From: AC-32 sp963821495
GTDB taxonomy: Bacteria > Actinomycetota > Thermoleophilia > Gaiellales > Gaiellaceae
NCBI GenBank assembly: GCA_963821495.1
Contig: CAWGEA010000003.1
Coordinates: forward strand, 1,240,001 to 1,304,000
DNA: 64,000 bases
Reading direction: 5' to 3'
This document shows, piece after piece, positions 43,753 through 52,089 of the stretch (the stretch's first letter is position 1; each line of letters begins with the position of its first letter). The notes under the pieces were generated by a model. The model was not told where the DNA came from and did no database searches. It saw only the letters and a program-made list of their open reading frames with translations. A program made the translations under genes and the position numbers.

Positions 43753-44251
43753 TCCAGATGCCGATCCCGCGGCCGGCGGCGACGATCGAGTCGGGGATCG
43801 AGATCACGCGGATCAGGACGAAGATCGTCGCGAGCGAGCCGAGCGCGATCACGACGAGGCTCTCCGGGATCGACGCCGGCAGCTCGAAGCCGAATTCCCG
43901 CAGCGCCGCCAGCGCGAGCAGGGCGAGCCCGACGAAGAAGACGAGCTTGCCGAGCACGCCCGTGTGCCAGCCGATCACCGACAGCGTCGGGCCGGCGTCG
44001 CTCGAGCCGGCGTACCAGCCCGTGAACGAAGAGATCGAGAGCACCAGCCCGGCGACCCAGGCAAGTCGTCCGCCGAGCGTCCAGAAGCCGCTGCCGGGCC
44101 GCACGAAGGCGTCCTCCGGCTCGTAGTACGGCTCCTCGCGCTCCTCCGCCGGGAAGGGCTCGGGCGTTTGCACCCCCGCAGTATGTGCAAACTCGGCCGG
44201 ACGTTCCACGGGAACGGTCGGGGGCCGCTCGGCCCCGCCCCAGGCGGCCAC
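43688..44251 (-). CDS. Membrane protein with four or five helices, function unknown
   Basis: A 187-residue protein with about 60 acidic, Pro-rich N-terminal residues (EEREEPYYEPEDAF) followed by hydrophobic segments near 57-75, 95-118, 124-147 and 155-180. No family is recognised. Similar acidic-tail, four-helix proteins occur beside small membrane proteins in actinobacteria. It is overlapped by the PAP2 gene by 65 bp at the 3' end, tail to tail. It shares a direction with the next small gene, which lies upstream on this strand. Confidence 0.75.
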   Translation of the reverse strand: MAAWGGAERPPTVPVERPAEFAHTAGVQTPEPFPAEEREEPYYEPEDAFVRPGSGFWTLGGRLAWVAGLVLSISSFTGWYAGSSDAGPTLSVIGWHTGVLGKLVFFVGLALLALAALREFGFELPASIPESLVVIALGSLATIFVLIRVISIPDSIVAAGRGIGIWISLLAAIAVIVAGLLRASEEL

Positions 44252-44262
44252 CGTGAGCGCCG

Positions 44263-44490
44263 CTAGAGCCCGAAGAGCGCCTGGATCTGGTTCCAGATCA
44301 CGATCGCGAGCCCGATGCTGGTCGCGATCACGGCCGTCAGCGCGAGCCAGAAGCGGAGCCGGGCGAGGTTGCGCTCACGTGCCCGCTCCTCGCGGACTCT
44401 GCGCTTGATCCGCTGGCGGCGGTAGTTCCGGGGGATCGCCGTCGGGTCGAGGAGCTCGTCCTCGACGCGTTCTCGCTCCGGCAGGGCCAC
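44263..44490 (-). CDS. Small single-pass membrane protein
   Basis: A 75-residue protein with a strongly basic region (RRQRIKRRVREERARERN) leading into one membrane helix (LARLRFWLALTAVIATSIGLAI) and a short tail. The family is not recognised. It is probably co-transcribed with the membrane protein 11 bp downstream on the minus strand. Divergent from the GAF/SpoIIE gene. Confidence 0.72.
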   Translation of the reverse strand: MALPERERVEDELLDPTAIPRNYRRQRIKRRVREERARERNLARLRFWLALTAVIATSIGLAIVIWNQIQALFGL

Positions 44491-44530
44491 GCGGAGAGTC
44501 TAGTAGGCCATACTTGGCGGGGGGCAGAAG

Positions 44531-47182
44531 ATGGCCGCGGTCAGGGAACAAACGGGTGTCGAGGGGCTGGATTCGGTGCTCTCGTCGATCGTCGAGCGAA
44601 CCGCGGAGGTGGCGGGCGCGGACGTCGTCGTCGCGCGCCTGCTGGACGACTCCGGGGGGCTGACGGCGCGCGCGGTACACGCCGCGTCGGCGGCGCTGCG
44701 GGCCGAGCTCGAAGGCTCGCGCCTCGGCCCGGGCGCGATCCCGGCCGAGCGGTGCGACGAGCTGTTGCGGCTGCCGCAACCGCTCCGGGGCGTCGCCGAG
44801 CGCCTGGGATCGAGCGGCGTGCTGCAGCTGCCCGTGCTCGACGCGGACGCCGTCGTGGGCTCGCTGGAGCTGCTGCGGCGGCGAGGCGACTTCGACGAAC
44901 GTGAACGGCGCCTCGCGGCGGCGGCCGCCGCCGAGGTCGCGTTCGCGCGCCGTGCGCTCGGCGACGGCGACGGCTCGGCGGTCGCGACGCCGGACCTGCT
45001 CGAGCTCGCGGGCGACGCGCTCGCCGCCGGCTCCGACGAGACGCGGGCGGCGGATCAGGTCGCGGCGCTCGCGGCCGAGGCGAGCGGCGCCCGCGCCTGC
45101 CTCGTCTGGCGCTACGAGCCGCAGGGCCCCGTGCTCTCGGCCCTCTCCGGGAGCGCGCTGGAGACAGCGGCCGCGCTCGAGGCGGTGCGGCGCTCACGCG
45201 GCGGGCCGGGCTCGGTGTCGCTGGAGCCGGCCGGGGGCGGCGGCGCCCTCGTGACGCTGCAGCTCGGCGAGCCGGCGCAGGGCGCCCTTCAGCTCCTGCT
45301 CGCCGACGAGCCGCGCGCGGACGACCCGCTGCTGGAGCGGCTCGGCACCTTCGCCGTCCGCGCCGCGCACGCGCTGCGGGCGGGCGAGCGCCGGCGCACG
45401 CTTTCTCTCGAGCTCGAGCGCACGCGCGCGTTGCTGACGATCCTCGGCCAGGCGATCGCGCAACTCTCGCTGGCGCACACGCTCGACACCGCAATCGATC
45501 ACGTCTCGGAGCTGCTAGGCGCCGAGCGGCTCGCCGTGTACCTGTCCGGGGAGCAGGAGCGGCGGCTGGAGCCGGCGGCGGAGCGGGGGCTGGCGGGCCC
45601 ACACGTTCGTCTGGCCGAGCGCCTGCTCGAGCTCCTGCTCGGGCCTGCCCGCGGCCGCGGCCTGCTGGGCGTCCCCTATGCGGCCACCGACTCGCGGCTC
45701 GTCGGCGTGCACGACGTGCTCGAGGAGATCGGCATCGGCGCGGCGATCGCCATCCCGCTCCGTGCCCGCGACGAGCTGATCGGCTTGCTCGCCGTCTACC
45801 CGGACGCCGGCCGCGAGCTGAGCGAGAACGAGGAGTCGTTGCTGCTCGCGCTCGCCGCCCAGCTCGCGGTCGCGGTCGAGAACGCGCGCCTGCACGAGCG
45901 CACCAAGCGCGCCGACGACGCGCGCCGCGAGGCGCTCGACGCCGAGCGCGAGGCGTCGCGGCGCTTGCGCGCGCTCTACGAGATCTCGCGCACCTTCTCC
46001 GAGAGCCTCTCGCTCGACCAGACGCTTGAGGCGGTCACGCGCACGATCGTCGACACCCTGGGTGTGGACGCGGCCGCGCTGCGGATGCCCGACCCGCGCG
46101 GCACCGCGCTCGTGCCGGTCGCGCTGCACGTGCGCGACGACCGGCTGCGGGAGTCGATGCGGGCGATCCTGTCGGTGCCGCAGCCGCTCGGGCCGGTGCC
46201 GCCGCAGGCCTTCCGCAGCGGCCACGCGGTCGTGCTCGACCCGCGCACGGCGAAGGCCCTCGGCCCGGCCTACGAGCCGTTGATCCCGTTCCTGGAGCGA
46301 GGCTCCTCGGCCGCCGTGATCCCGCTCGCGACCCAGGCCGAGATCCTCGGCACGCTGACGCTCGTCTCGCTCGACCCGGACCGGCCGGTCGCGGGCGAGG
46401 TGCTCGAGGCGGCGTCGTCGATCGCCGGCCAGGCCGCGCTCGCCCTCGACAACGCGCGCCTCTACCAGCAGCAGACGCAGTTCGCAGAGTCGATGCAGCG
46501 CTCGCTCCTGCCGCGGTCGAGGCCGCGCGCGGAGGGGCTCGATGTCGGGGCCGTCTACGCCTCCTCGGCGCGCATGGACGTCGGCGGCGACATCTACGAC
46601 TTCCTGCAGCTCGCCGACGGGCGCCTCGCCGTCGTGCTCGGCGACGTCACGGGCCACGGGATCGACGCCGCAGCCGACATGGCGATGGCGAAGTTCGTCT
46701 TCCGCTCGCTCGCGCGCGAGCACCCGGAACCGGGCGACTTCCTCGCGGCCGCGAACGAGGTCGTGCTGGAGGAGATCGCCGACGGCAAGTTCATCACCAT
46801 GCTCTACCTGACCGCGGACGGGCGCGCGGGCGAGCTCGCCTGCGCGAGCGCCGGCCACCCGCCGCCGCGCATTCTGCGCGCGGGGGCCGCGCCGGAGCCG
46901 CTCGGCGTCCGCGGCCTCGCCCTCGGGATCGCCGAGCTGCAGGACTACCCGGCCGAGAGCGTGACCCTCGGCCCGGGTGACGCCGCCGTCCTCTACACCG
47001 ACGGCCTGCTGGAAGCCCGGCGCGAAGGCGAGCTCTACGGCGAAGACCGTCTCGACGAGTCGCTGGCCGCGAACGCCTCGCTGCCGGCCGAGGAGCTGGC
47101 GCAGGCGCTAGTCGAGGATTGCCGCGCCTTCGCGGGCGACCTCGCCGACGACTGCGCGGTCGTCGTCGTGAAGCGCGCGTGA
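44531..47182 (+). CDS. Multi-GAF, SpoIIE-type PP2C phosphatase
   Basis: An 883-residue cytoplasmic signalling protein. It has three or four GAF-like domains (roughly 5-140, 155-275, 300-455 and 490-640), linked by helical stretches such as RREALDAEREASRRL, and a C-terminal SpoIIE/RsbU Ser/Thr phosphatase (about 655-880) with DVGGDIYDF, LGDVTGHGIDAA and VLYTDGLLEAR holding the metal aspartates. Such proteins usually dephosphorylate anti-anti-sigma factors, but no STAS or RsbW-like gene is visible here. The start follows a GGGGGG stretch. Confidence 0.92.
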   Translation: MAAVREQTGVEGLDSVLSSIVERTAEVAGADVVVARLLDDSGGLTARAVHAASAALRAELEGSRLGPGAIPAERCDELLRLPQPLRGVAERLGSSGVLQLPVLDADAVVGSLELLRRRGDFDERERRLAAAAAAEVAFARRALGDGDGSAVATPDLLELAGDALAAGSDETRAADQVAALAAEASGARACLVWRYEPQGPVLSALSGSALETAAALEAVRRSRGGPGSVSLEPAGGGGALVTLQLGEPAQGALQLLLADEPRADDPLLERLGTFAVRAAHALRAGERRRTLSLELERTRALLTILGQAIAQLSLAHTLDTAIDHVSELLGAERLAVYLSGEQERRLEPAAERGLAGPHVRLAERLLELLLGPARGRGLLGVPYAATDSRLVGVHDVLEEIGIGAAIAIPLRARDELIGLLAVYPDAGRELSENEESLLLALAAQLAVAVENARLHERTKRADDARREALDAEREASRRLRALYEISRTFSESLSLDQTLEAVTRTIVDTLGVDAAALRMPDPRGTALVPVALHVRDDRLRESMRAILSVPQPLGPVPPQAFRSGHAVVLDPRTAKALGPAYEPLIPFLERGSSAAVIPLATQAEILGTLTLVSLDPDRPVAGEVLEAASSIAGQAALALDNARLYQQQTQFAESMQRSLLPRSRPRAEGLDVGAVYASSARMDVGGDIYDFLQLADGRLAVVLGDVTGHGIDAAADMAMAKFVFRSLAREHPEPGDFLAAANEVVLEEIADGKFITMLYLTADGRAGELACASAGHPPPRILRAGAAPEPLGVRGLALGIAELQDYPAESVTLGPGDAAVLYTDGLLEARREGELYGEDRLDESLAANASLPAEELAQALVEDCRAFAGDLADDCAVVVVKRA

Positions 47183-47207
47183 TCGAGCTCGGGCGGCGCG
47201 GCGCCGC

Positions 47208-47879
47208 ATGCTGCGGATCGGCCATCGGGGCGCGGCGGCGCTCGCGCCGGAGAACTCGCTCGAGGCGATCGCGCTCGCGGTCGAGCTCGGTTGCGACCTC
47301 GTCGAGTTCGACGTGCAGGCGGTCGGCGACGCGCTCGCCGTCGGCCACGACCGGCCGCACGGGGCGCACGAGCTTCCCTCGCTCGACGACGTGCTCGAGC
47401 TCCTGCGCGTCAGCGGCGTGGGCGTGCAGCTCGACCTGAAGGCGCGCGGCGCCGAGCCGGCGGTGGCCGACGCGCTCCGGCGGCACGGCCTCGTCGGCCG
47501 CACGGTCGTCAGCTCCTATCGCGGCCACACGCTGCGCGCGTTGCATGCGGTCGAACCCTCGCTGGGGCTCGGTAAGACGTACCCGCAGGACCGCACGGGG
47601 CTGGTCAAGCAACCGATCTTCCATCCACCAGCGCGGCTGGTCGTGCGGGCGCTGAAGCGCACGCTTCCGCGCAGGATCGGCTCCCTGCTGCGGGCCGCGC
47701 GCGCGACCGCGGCGGTCCTCTACTGGGAGGTCGTGACGGCCGCCGTGGTCGCCTGCTGCCACGCCCTGGGCGCGCCCGTGCTCGTCTGGACGGTCGACGA
47801 TCCCGAGCTCGTGCCGTGGCTCGACCGGCTCGGCGTCGACGGCGTGGTGACGAACGATCCGCGCATTTTCGGTGGCTAG
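47208..47879 (+). CDS. Glycerophosphodiester phosphodiesterase
   Basis: A 223-residue GDPD-family TIM barrel. The N-terminus IGHRGAAALAPENSLEAI has the catalytic HR and ENS motifs. LVEFDVQAVGDALAVGHD supplies the Glu/Asp metal ligands and second His. WTVDDPELVPWL closes the barrel. These enzymes release glycerol-3-phosphate from deacylated phospholipids. Somewhat shorter than typical 240-260 residue relatives. The start is 26 bases after the phosphatase gene. Confidence 0.9.
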   Translation: MLRIGHRGAAALAPENSLEAIALAVELGCDLVEFDVQAVGDALAVGHDRPHGAHELPSLDDVLELLRVSGVGVQLDLKARGAEPAVADALRRHGLVGRTVVSSYRGHTLRALHAVEPSLGLGKTYPQDRTGLVKQPIFHPPARLVVRALKRTLPRRIGSLLRAARATAAVLYWEVVTAAVVACCHALGAPVLVWTVDDPELVPWLDRLGVDGVVTNDPRIFGG

Positions 47880-47882
47880 ACT
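47877..47882 (+). promoter_or_regulatory. Candidate -10 element (TAGACT) for the L,D-transpeptidase
   Basis: TAGACT, overlapping the stop of the upstream gene, lies nine bases before the ATG. It fits the near-leaderless pattern seen at other genes in the window, though no -35 is evident. Confidence 0.35.
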
Positions 47883-47891
47883 CTCCGAGCG

Positions 47892-48875
47892 ATGCGGAAA
47901 GCGGGTCTCGCGCTCCTGTTCGTGCTCGGTCTCCTCGCCGCCGGCGGGCTGTCGGCGGGCGTAGTCGCGGCGACGACGACCACCGGCACGACCACGACCA
48001 CGCCGGAGCTGATCGCGCCCGGAGTGACGATCTCGGGGATCGACGTCGGCAACTTCACCGAGGACGAGGCCTTCCAGGTCGTGACCGAGTCGTTCGCGCG
48101 GCCGCTCCTGCTCGCGGTGCCGCGCCATCTGCTCGCGGTCGCGCCTGCCCGTATCGGCGCGATGGCCGCCGTCCGCGCGGCCGTGCGGCGCGCGCTCACG
48201 GTCCCCACGGGAACGGAGCTGAAGCTGCGCGTGATCGTCAGCCGCCGCGGGACGACGCGCTACCTCGACGGGCTCGCGAAGCGCTTCGACCGCCAGGCGG
48301 TCGACTCGCAGCTCCTCCTGCGGGGCCTGCGCCCGTGGGTCACCAAGCCGGAGGTGGGCCGCGCCCTCCGACAGACGCGCGCGATGGACGCGATCTTCAC
48401 CGCGCTCGTGACGAACACGAGGCCGGTGCTGAAGCTGCAGTTCACGACCCTGCAGCCGGTCGTGACGCCGTCCTCGGTCGGGCCCGTGATCGTGATCCGG
48501 CGCGGCTCGAACCGGCTCTACCTCTACCAGGGCATGCGGCTCCAGCGGGTCTTCGGCGTCGCGACCGGCCAGTCGCGCTACCCGACGCCGCTCGGCCGCT
48601 GGCACGTCGTCGTCAAGTGGCGCAACCCGTGGTGGTACCCGCCGAACTCCGACTGGGCGAAGGGCGAGAAGCCGATCCCGCCTGGGCCGGGGAACCCGCT
48701 CGGCACGCGCTGGATGGGGCTCTCTGCCTCGGGCGTCGGCATCCACGGCACTCCCGACGACACCTCGATCGGCTATTCGGCCTCGCACGGCTGCATCCGG
48801 ATGCACATCCCCGACGCGGAGTGGCTGTTCAACCACGTCACGATCGGGTCGACGGTCTTCATCGTCTCGGCCTGA
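47892..48875 (+). CDS. L,D-transpeptidase (YkuD) with peptidoglycan-binding-like domain
   Basis: A 327-residue exported enzyme. The signal peptide is residues 1-26. A PG_binding_4-like domain follows (about 45-190), then the YkuD catalytic domain (about 200-326). IGYSASHGCIRM contains the nucleophilic cysteine in SHGCIRM, and VGIHGTP the upstream His. It makes 3-3 cross-links in peptidoglycan. The Thr-rich stretch after the signal may be a flexible wall-spanning linker. Confidence 0.93.
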   Translation: MRKAGLALLFVLGLLAAGGLSAGVVAATTTTGTTTTTPELIAPGVTISGIDVGNFTEDEAFQVVTESFARPLLLAVPRHLLAVAPARIGAMAAVRAAVRRALTVPTGTELKLRVIVSRRGTTRYLDGLAKRFDRQAVDSQLLLRGLRPWVTKPEVGRALRQTRAMDAIFTALVTNTRPVLKLQFTTLQPVVTPSSVGPVIVIRRGSNRLYLYQGMRLQRVFGVATGQSRYPTPLGRWHVVVKWRNPWWYPPNSDWAKGEKPIPPGPGNPLGTRWMGLSASGVGIHGTPDDTSIGYSASHGCIRMHIPDAEWLFNHVTIGSTVFIVSA

Positions 48876-48877
48876 GC

Positions 48878-49405
48878 ATGAGCGCGCGGCTGAAGCTCGG
48901 CGCGCAGGCCCTCGCGGTCGGCCTGGTCGCCCTGCTGCTCGCGCTGCTCGTCTGGAAGCTCGCGAGCGGAGGCGGCAACGAGGCCGCGCCGGGGAAGGCC
49001 GCGCCGGACTTCACGCTCAACCGCATCGACCGGCCGGGTTCACTCCAGCTCGCCTCGCTGCGCGGCAAGGTCGTGGTGCTGAACTTCTGGGCCTCCTGGT
49101 GCTACCCGTGCAAGCAGGAGGCGCCTGCGCTCGCAGCCGCGGCGAAGCGCTGGGACGGGCGCGTGGTCGTGCTCGGCGTGGACGTGAACGACTTCGCCGG
49201 CGACGCGCGCAAGTTCGCGCGCAAGTACGGCCTGCGCTACCCGCTCGTCCACGACAACCACAACGTCACCTCGCCGAAGTACGGGCTGACCGGGCTGCCG
49301 GAGACGTTCTTCATCGACCGCAGCGGCACGGTCGTCCAGCACATCCCGGGTGAGGTGAAGGCGGCCGACATCCAGGACGGGGTCGAGCGGGCGCTGCGGT
49401 CGTGA
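48878..49405 (+). CDS. TlpA/ResA-like membrane-anchored thiol-disulfide oxidoreductase
   Basis: A 175-residue thioredoxin-fold protein with an N-terminal membrane anchor (LAVGLVALLLALLVWKLA, about residues 10-27) and the active site NFWASWCYPCKQE near residue 75. LPETFFIDRSG is the cis-Pro loop. With ccmH and ccdA downstream it should reduce apocytochrome c or other envelope disulfides. The ATG lies two bases after the transpeptidase stop. Confidence 0.92.
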   Translation: MSARLKLGAQALAVGLVALLLALLVWKLASGGGNEAAPGKAAPDFTLNRIDRPGSLQLASLRGKVVVLNFWASWCYPCKQEAPALAAAAKRWDGRVVVLGVDVNDFAGDARKFARKYGLRYPLVHDNHNVTSPKYGLTGLPETFFIDRSGTVVQHIPGEVKAADIQDGVERALRS

Positions 49406-49866
49406 GGGCACTCGCCGTAGCCTTGGCGGCGCTGGTGCTTGCTGCGCCTGCTCTTTCGAGCGAGCAGCACCCCAGCCTCGGCGAGCTCGAGGGCCAGCTG
49501 ATGTGCCCGATCTGCGAGGGCGAGACGCTGGCGCAGTCCGACTCGCCCGCTGCGCAGCGGATCAAGGCGTACATCGGGCGGCGGATCTCGCAGGGCGCGA
49601 CGCGCAGCCAGATCAAGCGCGAGCTCGTCGACCAGTGGGGGACGCGGATCCTCGCCGCGCCGCCGCGCCACGGCTTCGACCTGCTCGCCTGGCTGCTCCC
49701 GATCGTCGGCGTGCTCGGAGGGGCCGCAGTGATCGGCCTCCTCGCCTGGCGCTGGTCGCACACGCGCGAGGCGGAGCCCTCGGCGAGCTGGTCGCTCAAG
49801 GCGCGCCCGCTCGGGCCGGAGGAGGAGCGCCGGCTCGACGATGAGCTCCGGCGCTTCGATGATTGA
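49402..49866 (+). CDS. Cytochrome c maturation protein CcmH-like
   Basis: A 154-residue envelope protein with a signal peptide (ALAVALAALVLAAPALS), the thiol motif LMCPICEGETLAQSDS (CcmH LRCxxC-like), a three-helix bundle, and a C-terminal membrane helix (LLAWLLPIVGVLGGAAVIGLLAW). CcmH holds and reduces apocytochrome c for heme attachment. It overlaps the TlpA-like gene by four bases. No CcmF or CcmE is seen in the window. Confidence 0.9.
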   Translation: MRALAVALAALVLAAPALSSEQHPSLGELEGQLMCPICEGETLAQSDSPAAQRIKAYIGRRISQGATRSQIKRELVDQWGTRILAAPPRHGFDLLAWLLPIVGVLGGAAVIGLLAWRWSHTREAEPSASWSLKARPLGPEEERRLDDELRRFDD

Positions 49867-50569
49867 GCGCACCGGTGCGGCGTTCCTCGCGGGCCTGATC
49901 TCGATCGCCTTCCCCTGCGTGCTGCCGCTCGTGCCCGGCTACCTCTCGGCGATCTCGTCGGTGGAGGTCGAGCGGCTGGGCGAGCGCGGGGTCGCGCGCC
50001 GGATCATCACCGCGAGCGTGCCCTTCGCGGCCGGCTTCACGGTCGTCTTCGTCGTCCTCGGGGCGGGTGCGGCCGCGCTCGGCGGCTGGGTCGACCAGGA
50101 GACGCGGACGAAGCTCGCCGGCTTCGTGCTCGTCGTGCTCGGGCTCGCCTTCGCGGGTTTGCTGCCCTGGCCGGAGCGGATGGTCGCGCCGGGAGCGCTC
50201 TCGCGCGCGCGGGCGAGCGGCTCGCGGGCGCTGCTCGGGGCGGCGTTCGCCGTCTGCGCCGCGCCGTGTGTCGGCGTCGTGCTCGGAGCGATCCTCGCGC
50301 TCGCCGCCGACTCGCGCACCGTGATCCGCGGCTGCGTCCTGCTCGCGGCGTACTCGCTCGGGATCACCGTCGCCTTCGTCGCGATCGGAATCGCCTTCGG
50401 CCACGCGATGACCGCGTTCCGCTGGGTGCGCAACCACTACGAGTGGATCCGCCTCGCGAGCGGCGCGACCCTGGTCGCCCTCGGCCTGCTTCTGTTCTTC
50501 AACCGCGACTGGTGGCTGCGGGTACTCATGAACCGCGCGCTCGAGGCGATCGGGCTGGGCCAGATCTAG
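49859..50569 (+). CDS. CcdA-type disulfide transporter (DsbD transmembrane domain)
   Basis: A 236-residue membrane protein with six hydrophobic helices and the two redox cysteines in conserved contexts: FPCVLPLVPGYLS in the first helix and AAPCVGVVLGA in the fourth. CcdA passes electrons from cytoplasmic thioredoxin to envelope thiol proteins, here probably the TlpA-like and CcmH-like neighbours. I chose ATG 49859; another ATG at 49841 is in frame. It overlaps ccmH by eight bases. Confidence 0.93.
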   Translation: MIERTGAAFLAGLISIAFPCVLPLVPGYLSAISSVEVERLGERGVARRIITASVPFAAGFTVVFVVLGAGAAALGGWVDQETRTKLAGFVLVVLGLAFAGLLPWPERMVAPGALSRARASGSRALLGAAFAVCAAPCVGVVLGAILALAADSRTVIRGCVLLAAYSLGITVAFVAIGIAFGHAMTAFRWVRNHYEWIRLASGATLVALGLLLFFNRDWWLRVLMNRALEAIGLGQI

Positions 50570-50977
50570 GTGGGGCTCCGCGTCCTTTTGCTGGTGGGCC
50601 TGGGCGCGCTGGGCTCCGCCTGCGGAAGCGGACCTCACGCTCGGGTGCAACAGCACGGAGCCCGCTGGTTCTACGCCGACGCGGCAGGCGTTTCGTGCGA
50701 GCTCAGCCTCAACCGTCCCGGCGTGGGGACCTACGCGAGTTGCCAGGCCGACAAGCCCTTGCGAGCGGTCACGCTCAAGAAGGACGGGAGACTCGAGGTG
50801 TGCCGTGGCGCGAGGTGCGTGGGGAACGCGCCCGAGAGCTCCGTGCTGCTCCGGCCGCGCCAGGTCGTTCGCCTCGGCCCGTTCAGCTGCGAGCTGCGGG
50901 CTCGCGGGATTCGCTGCTCGGCGGTTCCGTCCGGCGACGGATTTCTGATCGGCCGGAACGTCTTGATGCGCTTCTGA
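50570..50977 (+). CDS. Lipoprotein of DUF6636-like type
   Basis: A 135-residue lipoprotein: a GTG start, a signal peptide VLLLVGLGALGSAC with lipobox Cys at about residue 18, then five or six cysteines in pairs (SCELS, ASCQA, EVCRGARC, FSCEL, IRCSA). The Cys spacing and the ending GFLIGRN resemble the actinobacterial DUF6636 family, small secreted disulfide proteins. It starts on the ccdA stop, so it may be a client of the thiol system. Confidence 0.75.
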   Translation: MGLRVLLLVGLGALGSACGSGPHARVQQHGARWFYADAAGVSCELSLNRPGVGTYASCQADKPLRAVTLKKDGRLEVCRGARCVGNAPESSVLLRPRQVVRLGPFSCELRARGIRCSAVPSGDGFLIGRNVLMRF

Positions 50978-50980
50978 GGA

Positions 50981-51310
50981 TCAGAGACGCAGTGGCGGCA
51001 GCTCGAGCGAGCCGCCGGCCACGACGCGCTGCGCCGCCTCGACCTGCTGGAGGATCGAGGCCACGTCAACGCCCTGATGCCCGGGCGCGAACGGGCCGAG
51101 CCGCCGCGCCGCCTTCTCGAGCTGACGCTCGCAGCCCACCTGGTTACCGCGGCCGGCCTGGTACCAGGCGACGGCGACATGAACGAGCCCCTGGAAGAAG
51201 TCGCGCTCTTCCGGGTCGGCCTCGCGCCAGACGTCCTCCAGCACTTCATGCGCGGCGAAGTACTCGGCCCTGCGAATCAGCTCGAGGCCTTCGTCGAGGC
51301 TCACGACCAC
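50981..51310 (-). CDS. DUF309 family protein
   Basis: A 109-residue helical protein with the hallmark AAHEVLEDVWREADPEERDFFQGLVHVAVAWYQ, of which HEVLE and FFQGL are the family signature. DUF309 proteins have no established function. GTG start at 51310. It overlaps the following minus-strand gene by ten bases at its 5' side, so the two are an operon. Confidence 0.9.
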   Translation of the reverse strand: MVVSLDEGLELIRRAEYFAAHEVLEDVWREADPEERDFFQGLVHVAVAWYQAGRGNQVGCERQLEKAARRLGPFAPGHQGVDVASILQQVEAAQRVVAGGSLELPPLRL

Positions 51311-51693
51311 GCGTGCCAGCGCTCGACCTCGACCCAGGCGCTGACGCGGCGGCTCTCGCGGTCGCGGAACGGCCGCCCCGTGTAGTGGCGCGCGAGCCGG
51401 TCGATGTCCTCGAGCACCGTGTCGTCGACCAGCTCCGCCACGCGGCCGTCGAGGCTCACCTCCCGGTACCAGCTCTCAGCGTCGAGCACCGTCAGCGACA
51501 CGCGCGGGTCGCGGCGCAGGAACGCGAGGCGTGCCCGGCTCCCGTCCATGTTGAGCAGAATCCGAGCACCGTCCCACAGGTACCAGGTCGCGACGGAGTG
51601 CGGGGAGCCGTCCGGCCGCACCGACGCGACCACCGCGGGGTTCGGCCGGCGCAGGAGCTCGTCGATCTCGGGCGGAAACGGCAGTCTCGGCAC
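51301..51693 (-). CDS. PPOX-class F420-dependent-like oxidoreductase
   Basis: A 130-residue split-barrel protein with PAVVASVRPDGSPHSVATWY, ILLNMDGSRARLAFLRRDPRV and SWYREVSLDGRV, the order usual for actinobacterial pyridoxamine-oxidase-like, F420- or FMN-binding proteins. Cofactor and substrate are not proven. It is the first gene of a two-gene minus-strand unit with DUF309. Confidence 0.87.
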   Translation of the reverse strand: MPRLPFPPEIDELLRRPNPAVVASVRPDGSPHSVATWYLWDGARILLNMDGSRARLAFLRRDPRVSLTVLDAESWYREVSLDGRVAELVDDTVLEDIDRLARHYTGRPFRDRESRRVSAWVEVERWHAWS

Positions 51694-51753
51694 CGACCGT
51701 TCGTATCAGATGCGGGCGTTGGAGCTGCGGCGAAAGGGTGGTACGTTGCCTGC

Positions 51754-52059
51754 GTGGCGACGATCCTGCTGGTGGGGGTCGATCTCTTCTTCCGCGGCAA
51801 GCTGGAGGGCCTGCTGGCGGGCCACCACCTGATCACCGTCGAGAACGTCGACCCGCCCGACTGCGTGATCGCGGACATCGCGCGCATCGACCCGGACGAG
51901 GTCGCCGACGCCTATCCGGACGTGCCGATCCTCGGCTTCACGAATCACACCGACACAGAGGGTCTGCGCCGCGCGCACGCAGCGGGGTTCGACCAGGTCG
52001 TCGCGAAATCGGCTCTCGACGAGCGTGCGAAAGCCCTCGTCGAGGAGCTGACTGCCTGA
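51754..52059 (+). CDS. Receiver-like small protein
   Basis: A 101-residue CheY-like fold: ATILLVGVDLFFRGKLEGLL at the N-terminus, DCVIADIARIDPDEV, PILGFTNHT and FDQVVAKSAL carry the positions of the phosphorylated Asp, the Thr and the conserved Lys. The acidic pair after the first strand is missing (GVD). It could therefore be an atypical or pseudo-receiver. It starts at GTG 51754 and is 30 bases before the ferredoxin gene. Confidence 0.72.
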   Translation: MATILLVGVDLFFRGKLEGLLAGHHLITVENVDPPDCVIADIARIDPDEVADAYPDVPILGFTNHTDTEGLRRAHAAGFDQVVAKSALDERAKALVEELTA

Positions 52060-52073
52060 GCCGCCGCGCTCAG

Positions 52074-52079
52074 TACACT
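52074..52079 (+). promoter_or_regulatory. Candidate -10 element (TACACT) for the ferredoxin gene
   Basis: TACACT lies ten bases before the GTG start. It is the same hexamer as at rplY and would give a very short leader. The -35 position is not convincing. Confidence 0.4.
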
Positions 52080-52089
52080 GACCGCCGCC

